From TTA-H9 sp002071415 (lineage in GTDB: Bacteria > Bacteroidota > Bacteroidia > Bacteroidales > TTA-H9): a stretch of DNA of 46,052 nucleotides. Of this stretch, positions 17,675 to 27,495 are shown piece by piece. The translations under genes and the position numbers were made by a program. The DNA lies in NCBI GenBank assembly GCA_035411425.1, contig DAONSX010000015.1, forward strand, positions 1 to 46,052, read 5' to 3'. Each line of letters opens with the position of its first letter. Within the stretch, counting starts at the first letter, position 1. The notes under the pieces were generated by a model. That model was not told where the DNA came from, made no database searches, and worked only from the letters and a program-made list of their open reading frames with translations.

Positions 17675-18475
17675 ATGAAAAAACTCTATCTGGCATTTAT
17701 CTCTTGTTTGTTTATCGTCGTTTTGAATAGTTGTTCGAAAGACGACACTTCCATCAATATTTTTACCATCGAGGATGATATAGCCTTAGGTGAGCAGGTT
17801 TCCAATGAGATAGCCGCAAACCCTCAGGAATATCCCATTCTCGATCCTGTCAAGTATGCTTCGGCTTATGATCATCTTTATCGGATTCGCAATACGATTC
17901 TTGCTTCAGGAAAGGTAAAATATGCCACAAAGTTTCGATGGAACTGCAAGATCATCAGGAACGATACTATGATTAATGCGTTTAGCCTGCCTGGAGGCGA
18001 CATGTATTTCTATACGGGTATCATCAAGTTTTTGGATAATGAGGCGCAGTTTGCGGGAGTAATGGCTCATGAAATGGCCCATGCCGACAGGCGTCATTCT
18101 ACTGATCAGCTCACAAAAGTCTATGGTTTGGAGATTTTATTAGGAGTTTTACTTGGTAGCAACCCAAACTTTGCCGAACAAATTGCTGCTGAGTTAGCTT
18201 TAGGCCTTGGCACGCTTGCCTTTAGCCGTTCTCAGGAATACGAAGCCGACGAATATGCGGTAAAGTTTTTATATGCCACTGAATATGATGCGGCCAGTTT
18301 GGGAGATTTCTTCGAAAAAATGGAAGGCGAGCCATATCCACCTACATTCTTAAGTACACATCCTTCTCCAGAAGACAGGCTGGCGAAGATCGAAGAGCAT
18401 TTTCAGGCTCTGGGTGGAATGCATGGCGCCACTTTCGCAGAACGTTACAAGGAATTTAAAAATGCTCTCCCTTAA
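17675..18475 (+). CDS. M48 family metallopeptidase lipoprotein
   Basis: A 266-residue envelope lipoprotein of the BepA/LoiP-like M48 group. The N-terminus ends in a lipobox LNSC with Cys20. The zinc motif HEMAH is at 132-136 (H132, E133, H136) and the third ligand is probably in SRSQEYEADEYAV. There is no TPR domain, unlike BepA. A role in outer-membrane protein quality control is likely from the family. It converges with the PHP gene, with stop codons only a few bases apart and no hairpin terminator between them. Confidence 0.92.
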   Translation: MKKLYLAFISCLFIVVLNSCSKDDTSINIFTIEDDIALGEQVSNEIAANPQEYPILDPVKYASAYDHLYRIRNTILASGKVKYATKFRWNCKIIRNDTMINAFSLPGGDMYFYTGIIKFLDNEAQFAGVMAHEMAHADRRHSTDQLTKVYGLEILLGVLLGSNPNFAEQIAAELALGLGTLAFSRSQEYEADEYAVKFLYATEYDAASLGDFFEKMEGEPYPPTFLSTHPSPEDRLAKIEEHFQALGGMHGATFAERYKEFKNALP

Positions 18476-18478
18476 AAT

Positions 18479-19303
18479 TTAATTATAGCACTTGAACCCT
18501 TTATGGTTTATTTCTTCGAAACCTTTCGAGAGGAGAAGATCGAGGGTTTGCGAAAATAATAATCCAATCTCGGATGGATGATGAGCATCGGCCGATATAA
18601 CCACAGGGATGCCTAATTCTTTTATGACAGGAAGAAATGTTTCGGACGGGAATAGTTGATCGGACAGTTTCTTATAGAGTCCGCGCGTATTTATTTCGAG
18701 GATAGCCCCGCATTGTTGGACCTTCATGAGAGTTTCGATGACAAGATAACGATACCAGGGTTCATTTTCCGAGAAATAACGATGAGCATTATACATCATT
18801 ATTTTATCGAGATGACCTACAATATCGGTTTTTTCTCGTTCTATCATTTCCTGTATTTGTCGATAGTAAAGATTCACACCCCATTTAACATCGCCTTCCA
18901 TTACTTCCTCGAGACCCTTGTCCCATATTTCTCTTTTGGGGCCATCGATGAACCATAGCTCTTCCTTTGCAACATTTCTCACGAAATGAACCGAACCTAT
19001 GGTATAATCAAGATGGCATTCCCTGGCTAATTCTTCGAAGGGTTTGGAAACTCCGGGGATATAATCCATTTCCAAACCTAATAAAATACTCAGTTTATTT
19101 TGATACTTCGATTTGAGTGAATTTATTTCTTCACAGTAAGATATAAGTTTTTCGTTGGGTATAGCAAAATTATTGGCGAATGGCACAGGTGCATGTCCCG
19201 AAAAACCTAAAGAATAGAAATGAAGCTGAAGGGCATTTTTTACATAGAGTTCAGGAGCGGAAGTTCCATCGCAGAAATAGGTATGGGTATGATAACAATA
19301 CAT
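18479..19303 (-). CDS. PHP-domain histidinol-phosphatase-type phosphatase
   Basis: A PHP superfamily metal-dependent phosphoesterase, HisJ/HisK-like. The first motif YHTHTYFCDG follows directly after the chosen start MYCYHTHT at 19303. An upstream ATG at 19330 would overlap ispG by 16 bases. Further motifs are GFSGHAPVP, LLGLEMDYIPG, YTIGSVHFV, DIVGHLDKIM, ILEINTRGL and VVISADAHHP, matching the family's metal ligands. No other his gene is in the window, so the substrate may be another phosphate ester. It follows ispG by 11 bases and is probably co-transcribed. Confidence 0.85.
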   Translation of the reverse strand: MYCYHTHTYFCDGTSAPELYVKNALQLHFYSLGFSGHAPVPFANNFAIPNEKLISYCEEINSLKSKYQNKLSILLGLEMDYIPGVSKPFEELARECHLDYTIGSVHFVRNVAKEELWFIDGPKREIWDKGLEEVMEGDVKWGVNLYYRQIQEMIEREKTDIVGHLDKIMMYNAHRYFSENEPWYRYLVIETLMKVQQCGAILEINTRGLYKKLSDQLFPSETFLPVIKELGIPVVISADAHHPSEIGLLFSQTLDLLLSKGFEEINHKGFKCYN

Positions 19304-19314
19304 CGACAAAGGCT

Positions 19315-21009
19315 TTAAGGTTCTATCCAATCGCCGTTCTGACGGATTAAATCGATCAATTCATCCACGGCCATTTCTTCTGGAATATTTCTTTTCACAG
19401 GAGCATGTCCTTTATAAAGAGTAATTTTTCCTCTACCTGCACCTACATAGCCATAATCGGCTCCGGCCATTTCACCAGGTCCATTTACTATGCAACCCAT
19501 AACAGCAATAGTAAGCCCTTTGAGATGAGAAGTGCGCTCCTTGATGCTTCGAAGTGTGGGTTGAATATTAAAAAGTGTTCGGCCACACGAAGGGCATGCA
19601 ATGTATTCGGTACGGGAGATGCGTGCTTTAACCGATTGAAGGATGGAAAAGGAAATGTTGACCAGCTGTTCTGGCTTTAATTTGGGATTTTCGAGCCAGA
19701 TGGCTTGTCCCAATCCTTCCTGGAATGCAGGTCCCATTACCGCAGCGGATTCGGTAATGAATTTCTCTGGTTTGGCCTCGTAAGAGCTTCTTTTTATAAT
19801 AATAGGCTGATTCATACCCTGATTCCTCAGATGTATAACTGCTGCCCTCAGGGCAATCAATTCACGAGGATGGTCGGAATGAATCACTATGGGCAATTCT
19901 TCCTGAAGTCTTGCAATCTCAAGGTGAGATGGAAACGATTGGGTATGAATCTGATGGGTTCGAAATGGGAGGTCGGATAAAATAACGATATCTGCAGATG
20001 ATGTCTGACCAATCACTAAAGGAGGATTCATACCGCCGATTTCATGTATTTCATTGCTAACGAATTTTTCTTTCTGAAAGTTCTCATAACGATAGTTTTT
20101 TAAACCGAATGCAAGAGGATTTAACGGAAAAACACTGGTCATTTCTTTGAGTATAGAGGCTACTGGAATCTCGGCTTCAGGTTCTTCGGTCAATGACACG
20201 CGAATAGTATCGCCAATCCCTTCGGCAAGTAAAGCTCCTATGCCTGCAGCCGATTTTATCCTTCCATCTTCTCCATCACCTGCTTCGGTTACACCCAGAT
20301 GTACAGGATAAACTTTGCCTCTCTTCAACATCGTCATTGCAAGTAAACGATTGGCTTCAATCATGATGCGAGGGTTGCTCGATTTCATCGATAAAACTAT
20401 ATGATCGAAATCGAGGTCTTCGCAAATCTCAATAAACTCGATGGCTGAGGCTACCATTCCTTCGGGTGTGTCTCCATAACGAGAAAGGATGCGCTTCGAC
20501 AGCGATCCGTGATTGCTTCCAATACGCAATGCAGTTCCATATTGACGGCATATTTCCAATAAAGGTTTTATATGATCGTATATGATTTCTAATTCCTCCC
20601 GATATTCCTTATCGGTATAAGTAATTTTTCCCATGTGCGGGCCAATGTAATTGCCTGGATTGATTCTCACTTTTTCGACAACAGCAGCGGCAATTTCGGC
20701 GGCTTTCGGACTGTAATGAATGTCGGCTATTAAGGGCTTTGTATATCCTCTTAGGTGGAGCTCTTCTTTTATCGCTTTTAGATTCGAAGCTTCTTTAGGT
20801 CCCTGGGCCGTGATACGCACATAATCACAACCTGCATCGAACAATCGAATGGCCTGAGCGACAGTGGCTTCGGTATCCATCGTAAAAGTATTGGTCATGC
20901 TCTGAATACGAATGGGATTTGTTCCTCCAACCGGTATATCCCCAACGGGAATTTCAATGGTCGTTAATCTTTGATAATCTTTTTGAATATAGAATGGATA
21001 TTTTTCCAC
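19315..21009 (-). CDS. ispG: 4-hydroxy-3-methylbut-2-enyl diphosphate synthase, long type
   Basis: The penultimate MEP-pathway enzyme; converts MEcPP to HMBPP using a [4Fe-4S] cluster. 564 residues, against about 370 in E. coli. It has the three-part form known from plants, Bacteroidota and Chlamydiae: an N-terminal TIM barrel (GGTNPIRIQSMTNT... to about 280), an inserted domain of roughly 180 residues, and the C-terminal cluster domain with C472, C475 (ACPSCGR), C506 and E513 (GCIVNGPGE). A -7 box at 21026-21033 places the transcript start about 10 bases before the ATG. Confidence 0.96.
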   Translation of the reverse strand: MEKYPFYIQKDYQRLTTIEIPVGDIPVGGTNPIRIQSMTNTFTMDTEATVAQAIRLFDAGCDYVRITAQGPKEASNLKAIKEELHLRGYTKPLIADIHYSPKAAEIAAAVVEKVRINPGNYIGPHMGKITYTDKEYREELEIIYDHIKPLLEICRQYGTALRIGSNHGSLSKRILSRYGDTPEGMVASAIEFIEICEDLDFDHIVLSMKSSNPRIMIEANRLLAMTMLKRGKVYPVHLGVTEAGDGEDGRIKSAAGIGALLAEGIGDTIRVSLTEEPEAEIPVASILKEMTSVFPLNPLAFGLKNYRYENFQKEKFVSNEIHEIGGMNPPLVIGQTSSADIVILSDLPFRTHQIHTQSFPSHLEIARLQEELPIVIHSDHPRELIALRAAVIHLRNQGMNQPIIIKRSSYEAKPEKFITESAAVMGPAFQEGLGQAIWLENPKLKPEQLVNISFSILQSVKARISRTEYIACPSCGRTLFNIQPTLRSIKERTSHLKGLTIAVMGCIVNGPGEMAGADYGYVGAGRGKITLYKGHAPVKRNIPEEMAVDELIDLIRQNGDWIEP

Positions 21010-21025
21010 AGATATGCATTTTCTG

Positions 21026-21033
21026 CAAAATTA
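21026..21033 (-). promoter_or_regulatory. Bacteroidota -7 box for ispG
   Basis: TAATTTTG followed by C on the minus strand; the leader is about 10 bases. An A/T-rich region lies where the -33 element should be. Confidence 0.5.
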
Positions 21034-21226
21034 AAATCATTCCTGTCTAATATAAAAGATTCGACATAAAACCTTCCTGACGACTTGGAAAGAAATAAAT
21101 TCGAATTGCAGCCTTATTCACATTACCCATTATGTTTGGCTAGATTGCTCACTAACATGTCATTCTTCGTTCAGTGGTCGATGATTGATAAAAATTCTTT
21201 TTCTTCTTTTATGACCTTTTTATCTT

Positions 21227-21234
21227 TAGTTTTG
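21227..21234 (+). promoter_or_regulatory. Bacteroidota -7 box for the nucleoside phosphorylase gene
   Basis: TAGTTTTG followed by CC on the plus strand, 55 bases before the ATG at 21289. Upstream T-runs could serve as the -33 element. Confidence 0.45.
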
Positions 21235-21288
21235 CCTCTCTAAAATTTTCTATATTCTTTTCTGTTTATCGATAAATATTTTAGGTTT

Positions 21289-22164
21289 ATGCCAAGACCC
21301 AACGCTTCCGAACTTGTTCTCAGTGCTGATGGGAATATTTATCATTTAAGGATAAAGCCCGAGCAGCTTGCCGATACGGTAATTTTGGTTGGAGATCCTG
21401 GTCGGGTATCAATGGTTTCAAGCCATTTCGACCGTTTGGAATTTCAAGGACAGAATCGCGAGATATTGGTTCATACGGGTTGGATAGGCAAAACAGGAAT
21501 ATCGGTTATTTCGACCGGGATGGGGCCAGATAACATCGATATTGTAGTAAATGAGTTAGATGCGTTGGTAAATATCGATCTAACTACTTTCGAAGAAAAA
21601 CCCCAGAAAACTTTTTTACGACTTATCAGGATTGGAACTTCGGGAAGCCTTCAGCCCGATATTCCAGTCGATGCTTTCGTAGCGGCGGAATATGCCATAG
21701 GCCTTGATACTTTATTGCGTTTTTATCGTCCCGAAGGAAATTCATTCGATGAAGAAATAGCCGAAGAATTTATCCGTCAAACACAATGGAAGCTCGACAT
21801 GGGTAAGCCTTATGTGGTTAGGGGTTCTTCCGAATTATTGAGCTTGATGGGTGAAGAGGTTGTAAGAGGAATTACTGCGACTGCACCAGGCTTTTATGGC
21901 CCGCAAGGTCGTAAATTGCGTTTACCACTGGCTATGCCCGATATGGACGAACGATTGATGAGGTTTCGCTATCGTGATCGTTGTATTACCAATTTCGAAA
22001 TGGAGACCTCGGCTCTGTATGGTTTATCGGCACTTATGGGACACCAGGCTCTGACTATTTGCCTTACCATTGCCAACAGAGCTACAGGAAAATTTAGCCC
22101 TGATTATCGTTCTCGCATGAACGAACTTATTCGTTTGGTTCTCGAAAAAATGACTCATTCATAG
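21289..22164 (+). CDS. Nucleoside phosphorylase, uridine phosphorylase-like
   Basis: A PNP/UDP phosphorylase superfamily member that cleaves a nucleoside with phosphate to the base and ribose-1-phosphate; 291 residues. Landmarks are VILVGDPGRVSMVSSHF (31-47), the phosphate-binding ISTGMGPDN, RIGTSGSLQPD and the FEMETSALYGLSALMG ribose-binding segment. These match the Udp branch better than PNP. Substrate specificity is not certain. It is 10 bases upstream of the PLP enzyme gene and likely heads an operon. Confidence 0.88.
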   Translation: MPRPNASELVLSADGNIYHLRIKPEQLADTVILVGDPGRVSMVSSHFDRLEFQGQNREILVHTGWIGKTGISVISTGMGPDNIDIVVNELDALVNIDLTTFEEKPQKTFLRLIRIGTSGSLQPDIPVDAFVAAEYAIGLDTLLRFYRPEGNSFDEEIAEEFIRQTQWKLDMGKPYVVRGSSELLSLMGEEVVRGITATAPGFYGPQGRKLRLPLAMPDMDERLMRFRYRDRCITNFEMETSALYGLSALMGHQALTICLTIANRATGKFSPDYRSRMNELIRLVLEKMTHS

Positions 22165-22174
22165 AATTTTATTC

Positions 22175-23320
22175 ATGAATCTATATTTGAATAGTCCTCC
22201 CCCATTTTGCCAGCCCGAAGTTTTGCTCGATATTCCTAAATGTAAGGCCAATATCGAAAAGATGGTGAACATCAGCAGGCAGGAAGGGATTATATTTCGT
22301 CCACATTTCAAGACGCATCAAAGTAAGGGAATAGGGCGATTTTTCAGGCAGGCAGGAGTAAGTGCCATTACAGTTTCTTCGGTTAGCATGGCCAAATATT
22401 TTGCCGAAGATGGCTGGAACGACATCACCATCGCATTCCCTGTAAATCTCCGCGAATGGGAACAGATTAAGAGCCTTGCCTCGATAGTGCATTTATCACT
22501 ACTTATTTCAGACGAGACATCTTTACAGAAAATCTCAAGACTTGATTTTTTGAGCTTTCATTTGAATTTTTTCATCGAATTAGACACAGGGCAGGGGAGA
22601 TCTGGATTTGAATACTCGGCTGAGAAAATTTTACCTCTTATTCGATTGGCCGATGAACTCCAAATACCCATCGAAGGTTTCCTGTTTCACGATGGGCATA
22701 CTTATAAGGCTCATAACACTGATGAGATTAGAAAAATTCGCGCGGCCACCCTTGCTATGACAGCTCATTTACGTCATGATCTCGAAGTATTCTACCCAGG
22801 AAGAAAATTTTTGTATTCGATGGGAGATACACCTTCATGCAGTATTGACAATCGTTATGAAGGCATAGACGAAATGAGGCCGGGTAATTTCGTCTTCTAC
22901 GATTTGATGCAGTATGATTTGGGTACCTGTACGCAGGATGAGATCGCTATTCGCTTGGTTTGTCCTATTGTAGCCGTATATTCTGAACAGGAAAGAGCCG
23001 TGATTTATGGCGGAGCCATACATTTAGGGAAGGATTTTTTAACTTTACCTCACAACGAGATATGTTTTGGGGCTATTTGCGCTCATGGAGATTCTATTGA
23101 ATGGCAAGGGCGATATCCGATGGCTTGGCTAAGTTCGCTCTCCCAAGAACACGGCGTTGTAAAGGCTCCAAAAGATTTTCTCAAAAAGATTCAGCCCGGC
23201 GATCTTCTCGATGTCGTTCCTGTGCATTCTTGCCTGATGGTAAGTGCAGCCCTGAGAATAATAGGAAGCGACGGTACAATTTTTGATACTTTTAACGCAA
23301 ACTTCATGAAAGATACATAA
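22175..23320 (+). CDS. D-threonine aldolase / D-serine dehydratase-like PLP enzyme
   Basis: An alanine-racemase-fold (type III) PLP enzyme of the DSD1/D-threonine aldolase family, 381 residues. The PLP lysine is K46 in FRPHFKTHQS. The C-terminal metal site is seen as H351 and C353 in VPVHSCLMVS. GFLFHDGHTY and YSMGDTPSC support the assignment. Members either deaminate D-serine or cleave D-threonine-type substrates; sequence alone does not settle which. It is 10 bases downstream of the nucleoside phosphorylase. Confidence 0.85.
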   Translation: MNLYLNSPPPFCQPEVLLDIPKCKANIEKMVNISRQEGIIFRPHFKTHQSKGIGRFFRQAGVSAITVSSVSMAKYFAEDGWNDITIAFPVNLREWEQIKSLASIVHLSLLISDETSLQKISRLDFLSFHLNFFIELDTGQGRSGFEYSAEKILPLIRLADELQIPIEGFLFHDGHTYKAHNTDEIRKIRAATLAMTAHLRHDLEVFYPGRKFLYSMGDTPSCSIDNRYEGIDEMRPGNFVFYDLMQYDLGTCTQDEIAIRLVCPIVAVYSEQERAVIYGGAIHLGKDFLTLPHNEICFGAICAHGDSIEWQGRYPMAWLSSLSQEHGVVKAPKDFLKKIQPGDLLDVVPVHSCLMVSAALRIIGSDGTIFDTFNANFMKDT

Positions 23321-23361
23321 TTTCAATTTATTGAGCCAACAGGAACTTCTTCTCTATACTT

Positions 23362-24243
23362 ATGGAAAAAAAGGAAACTATAAAAGAATTGATAGCATTG
23401 ATAAGTATGGTAGATGAACCTGATGAAGTAGTGTATGGAAGGATTCGTCAGCGCATTATCGACCTGGGAGAAGAAGCCTTGCCATCACTCGAAAAAGCTT
23501 GGGAAAATTCCTTCGAAGAATTTACTCGTTTACGTATCCAAGAATTGCTTGATACGATTCATTTTGAGAGTATTCAGCAGCAGTTGATTACTTGGGTAAA
23601 TTCGAATCAGGATGATCTTCTCGAAGGAGCAATACTTCTTTCTCGTTATCATTTCCATGAACTCGATATCAACAGAATTACACACAATCTGGGACAGATC
23701 ATTCAGGATGTATGGCTCGAAATGAACGATAGGATGAACCCGCTCGAAAAAATCAAGGTGCTCAATCATATTTTGTTCGATGTTCATAAATTTACACCTA
23801 CCAAGCCTCCTCAATATTCCCTTCAAGATTATCTCATTCCCAATTTAATCGATTCGAAACGTGGAAGTGGTACTACTTTGGGCATTCTATACCTTATCAT
23901 TGCCCAAAGCCTCAAATTGCCCGTTTATGGGGTGAATTTGCCCTATAATATGATAATTGCCTATCTTGAGAATAATCCGGGCATTTATATTTATGACCCT
24001 GAAAACGACCCCGTGCTTTTTTATATCAATCCGGTATTCAAGGGAATGATATTCATTCGCAAGGAAATTGACCGTTTTTTGAAAGATAATAAGATTGAAC
24101 CTCAACCTCAATATTTTACGGCTTGCAACAACGTACAGATTCTTCAACGTTTGGCAAGCGAAATGCGCATGATGTACGATATGGAGGGTGACAGTGAAAA
24201 AGCCGAAAGAATGGACCAGATTATTGCCATTTTGAAGTCATAA
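23362..24243 (+). CDS. SirB1/transglutaminase-like family protein
   Basis: A 293-residue cytosolic protein with the SirB1 N-terminal (transglutaminase-like core 2) layout. A helical, HEAT-like first 100 residues is followed by DYLIPNLIDSKRGSGTTLGILYLIIAQSLKLPVYGVNLP. In the family this segment is RRGxPxxLxLLYLxxARRLGLPxxGVxxPGHFL. No Cys sits at the usual transglutaminase position, so a non-catalytic role is likely. The C-terminus is helical. Function unknown; it is 41 bases downstream of the PLP enzyme gene and 116 bases upstream of polA. Confidence 0.75.
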   Translation: MEKKETIKELIALISMVDEPDEVVYGRIRQRIIDLGEEALPSLEKAWENSFEEFTRLRIQELLDTIHFESIQQQLITWVNSNQDDLLEGAILLSRYHFHELDINRITHNLGQIIQDVWLEMNDRMNPLEKIKVLNHILFDVHKFTPTKPPQYSLQDYLIPNLIDSKRGSGTTLGILYLIIAQSLKLPVYGVNLPYNMIIAYLENNPGIYIYDPENDPVLFYINPVFKGMIFIRKEIDRFLKDNKIEPQPQYFTACNNVQILQRLASEMRMMYDMEGDSEKAERMDQIIAILKS

Positions 24244-24329
24244 ACGGGGAAGATATTTTTCGATCTTAGGCAATTGGCTTAATTATTTGCATTTTATAAG
24301 CCTCCATTTTTATTATGAAATCCTTTCCG

Positions 24330-24337
24330 TAAATTTG
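24330..24337 (+). promoter_or_regulatory. Bacteroidota -7 box for polA
   Basis: TAAATTTG on the plus strand, 22 bases before the ATG at 24359. A T-run about 20 bases upstream may act as the -33 element. Its position rules out the longer frame beginning at 24287. Confidence 0.5.
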
Positions 24338-24358
24338 TTTTCGAAACTTAACAAGAGG

Positions 24359-27130
24359 ATGCCTGAACAGAAATTGTTTCTACTCGATGCCATGGCTTTG
24401 ATTTACCGGGCCTTTTATGCTATGGTGAAAACACCTCGTATCAACAGCAAAGGAATGAATACCGGTGCTGTCTTGGGATTTGCCAATACACTATGGGATG
24501 TACTAAAAAATGAAAATCCTACTCATATTGGTGTGGCTTTCGACATGCAAGCCCCTACTATTCGTCACGAAGATTTTGCCGATTATAAAGCCAATCGTCA
24601 AGCAATGCCCGAAGATCTTGCCGCTTCGATACCTTGGATTAAGGAACTCCTTAGGGCTTTCAACATTCCCATACTCGAACAAGAAGGATACGAAGCCGAT
24701 GATATTATAGGTACCTTGGCAGTGCAGGCAGCAGAAAAAGGCTTCAAGGTTTATCTGATGAGTACCGATAAAGATTTAGGCCAGTTGGTAAATGAAAATA
24801 TACTGCTCTACCGGCCTGCACGATTCGGTAATGGCGCCGAAATACTCGGAATGAACGAGATATGTCAGAAATATGGGATAAAAAATCCCACCCAGCTTGC
24901 AGATCTTTTGGGCCTTTGGGGCGATGCTTCCGATAATATACCCGGTGTGCCCGGCATTGGCGAAACTTATGCGAAAAAACTCATTGCACAATTCGATACT
25001 ATCGAAAATTTAATTCAAAATGCCGATAAGATAGAAAACCCAAAACTCAAGAAGAAAATTCTTTCTCACACTGAAGAAGCCTTATTTTCGAAACGACTTG
25101 CAACTATTCGTTTGGATGCTCCCGTAAAATTTGACGAGGAACTTTTTAAACGCCAGGCTCCAGATATAAACACCTTGAAGAAGATATTGGATTTTCTGGA
25201 ATTTCGTGCTTTTTCGCAGCGAATATTCAAGGATTTGAATCATGATAAACCCAGTGAACAGCTTTCATTTTTTCCAGAAGAAACTTCAAGCAGGCATGAA
25301 TCCGATACGAATTTGTTTAAAAATATTCATACCACTCCTCATCAATATCTCACCCTTACTTCTTTAGAGGAAATCCGTTCTTTTGCCGATACTCTGCAAA
25401 AATCTTCGGAATTTTGCTTCGATACAGAGACTACCGGCATCGATCCCAATAATTGTGATCTAGTGGGTATGTCGTTCGCCGTGGTAGCTCATCGAGCATG
25501 GTATATTCCTATGCCCGTACAACGCGATGAAATCCTTGATATTCTCCAGATTTTAAAGCCTGTTTTCCATAATCGAAAGATTTTGAAAATTGGCCAGAAC
25601 CTGAAATTTGATCTTATTGTGCTACAATGGTATGGATGCAACATATACGGGCCGTTTTTCGATACCATGCTGGCACATTATGTAATAGAGCCCGAACAAC
25701 GACATAGCATGGATTATCTCGCACGAGCCTATCTCAATTACGATCCAGTTCCTATCGAATCACTCATTGGGAAGAAAGGAAATAATCAGAGAAATATGCA
25801 AGCGGTGGAACTCGAAACAATCAAGGAATATGCAGGCGAAGATGCCGACATTACCCTTCAATTGAAGCATGCCATCGAACCTCTTTTACACCAGACAAGC
25901 ACTTACGAGTTGTTTCAGGAAATAGAAATGCCTCTGATGCCTGTGCTTGTGAGCATGGAAATAGAAGGCGTAAAAATTGACACCGAAGCCCTCGACGCTT
26001 ATGGGAAACAACTCGAAAATGAGATACATAGGCTCGAAGATGAAATATACTCTCTGGCGGGTGAATCTTTCAATATTTCTTCTCCTAAACAATTAGGAAT
26101 CATCTTATTCGAAAAATTAAAAATTTCTGAAAATCCTCGGCTGACGAGTACCAAACAATATGCCACAGGAGAAGATGTACTCGAAAAATTAGCACATCGT
26201 CATCCTATTGTCGAAAAGATTCTCGATTATAGAGAATTAACAAAGCTTAAATCCACTTATGTAGATACACTGCCCCAGATGATCAATCCCCGAACTCAGC
26301 GTGTGCATACAAGTTATAATCAGGCGGTGACTGCTACGGGGAGATTGAGCAGCAATAACCCAAATTTGCAGAATATTCCCGTGCGGACAGAACGTGGCCG
26401 CGAAATCCGCAGGGCCTTTATCCCCAGAAACCCTGATTATATATTGATTTCTGCCGATTATTCTCAGATCGAATTGAGAATCATTGCTCACCTGAGTGGC
26501 GACGAGGCTATGAAAGAAGCTTTCAGGCAAGGCCTCGATATACATGCGGCTACGGCATCACGCATTTTTAATATTCCTCTCGATCAGGTTACCAAAGAAC
26601 AACGACGCACTGCAAAATCGGTAAATTTTGGAATTGTTTATGGAATTTCGGCTTATGGCCTTTCACAAAACCTCGACATAGCTAAAAAGGAAGCCGCAGC
26701 TATTATAGAAGAATATTTTAGGCAATATCCCGGTATAAAGGCCTATATGGAAAAAAGTATTGCGTTTGCACGGGAGCACGGTTATGTTGAAACCATCAAG
26801 GGACGTAAACGTTATTTACCCGATATCAATTCGGCCAATGCCAATATACGGGGATTTGCCGAACGTAATGCCATCAATGCGCCCATTCAAGGCTCGGCAG
26901 CCGATATGATCAAAATTGCCATGATTAGGATTCATCAGGCTCTAAGTGAAAAATTCCCCCATTCCTACATGATTCTCCAGGTTCACGACGAATTGGTATT
27001 CGATGCCAGAAAGCAAGAAGCAGAAGAAATAAAAATAATGGTGAAAGACATCATGCAAAATGCTATGCCTCTTTCCATTCCGGTTGTGGTAGATATCAAT
27101 GCCGGCGAAAACTGGCTCGAAGCTCATTAA
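24359..27130 (+). CDS. polA: DNA polymerase I
   Basis: Repair and Okazaki-fragment polymerase, 923 residues from the chosen start MPEQKLFLLDAMALIYRAFY; a longer frame upstream lies before the promoter. A 5'-3' exonuclease (FLAP) domain spans about 1-290 (YEADDIIGTLA, GVPGIGETYA). A 3'-5' exonuclease domain covers about 330-520; its catalytic residues look intact (D355 and E357 in FDTETTG; GQNLKFD; YAGEDADITLQL), so it should proofread. The polymerase domain has motif A DYSQIELR (D700), the O-helix RRTAKSVNFGIVYG and motif C VHDELVF (D877). The gene is followed by a decayed insertion element. Confidence 0.97.
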   Translation: MPEQKLFLLDAMALIYRAFYAMVKTPRINSKGMNTGAVLGFANTLWDVLKNENPTHIGVAFDMQAPTIRHEDFADYKANRQAMPEDLAASIPWIKELLRAFNIPILEQEGYEADDIIGTLAVQAAEKGFKVYLMSTDKDLGQLVNENILLYRPARFGNGAEILGMNEICQKYGIKNPTQLADLLGLWGDASDNIPGVPGIGETYAKKLIAQFDTIENLIQNADKIENPKLKKKILSHTEEALFSKRLATIRLDAPVKFDEELFKRQAPDINTLKKILDFLEFRAFSQRIFKDLNHDKPSEQLSFFPEETSSRHESDTNLFKNIHTTPHQYLTLTSLEEIRSFADTLQKSSEFCFDTETTGIDPNNCDLVGMSFAVVAHRAWYIPMPVQRDEILDILQILKPVFHNRKILKIGQNLKFDLIVLQWYGCNIYGPFFDTMLAHYVIEPEQRHSMDYLARAYLNYDPVPIESLIGKKGNNQRNMQAVELETIKEYAGEDADITLQLKHAIEPLLHQTSTYELFQEIEMPLMPVLVSMEIEGVKIDTEALDAYGKQLENEIHRLEDEIYSLAGESFNISSPKQLGIILFEKLKISENPRLTSTKQYATGEDVLEKLAHRHPIVEKILDYRELTKLKSTYVDTLPQMINPRTQRVHTSYNQAVTATGRLSSNNPNLQNIPVRTERGREIRRAFIPRNPDYILISADYSQIELRIIAHLSGDEAMKEAFRQGLDIHAATASRIFNIPLDQVTKEQRRTAKSVNFGIVYGISAYGLSQNLDIAKKEAAAIIEEYFRQYPGIKAYMEKSIAFAREHGYVETIKGRKRYLPDINSANANIRGFAERNAINAPIQGSAADMIKIAMIRIHQALSEKFPHSYMILQVHDELVFDARKQEAEEIKIMVKDIMQNAMPLSIPVVVDINAGENWLEAH

Positions 27131-27495
27131 TTGCACAAATCATCGGTATGATCTACATGGCCAGAATGTTGATCGAGTAATGAATAATTCCTGGAGAAGG
27201 GGAAATGGTTTGCGTCATGCAGCGAGACGGAACGAACAGCCAGCTTTGCATGAAATAATGAATGAGTCGCGTCTAAAATGGTTTCGGGCAAAGTTGATGA
27301 TTAAGAATTCTGTTTTTTGAAGGTTAATCTATTTTTTTAGGTTAACTTAAAGTAAATCAATTAATTAATAAATTTATCAACAATTTTGTAAATTACTGTT
27401 ATTCAATATTTTAAATTTCATCATTTTTATATATTTATCTGGTTATCAAAGAAATATGTTTTATTTTTACTAGGAAATTTAATAAGATTAGTTTC
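27131..27495. other. Intergenic stretch upstream of the transposase remnant
   Basis: 365 bases. Bases 27131-27310 have ordinary composition and no recognisable gene. Bases 27310-27495 become very AT-rich, which I take as the left side of the insertion. GTTAACTTAAAGT at 27341-27353 is partly complementary (10 of 13) to 29229-29241 and could be a degraded terminal repeat, but this is weak. Confidence 0.35.

Noticed and set aside
18479..19303. Part of a histidine biosynthesis operon
   Set aside because: No his genes are nearby; the partner is ispG, so the phosphatase name rests only on family similarity.
27099..27320. 73-codon plus-strand frame after polA
   Set aside because: It starts inside polA in another frame, and nothing in its residues suggests a protein family.
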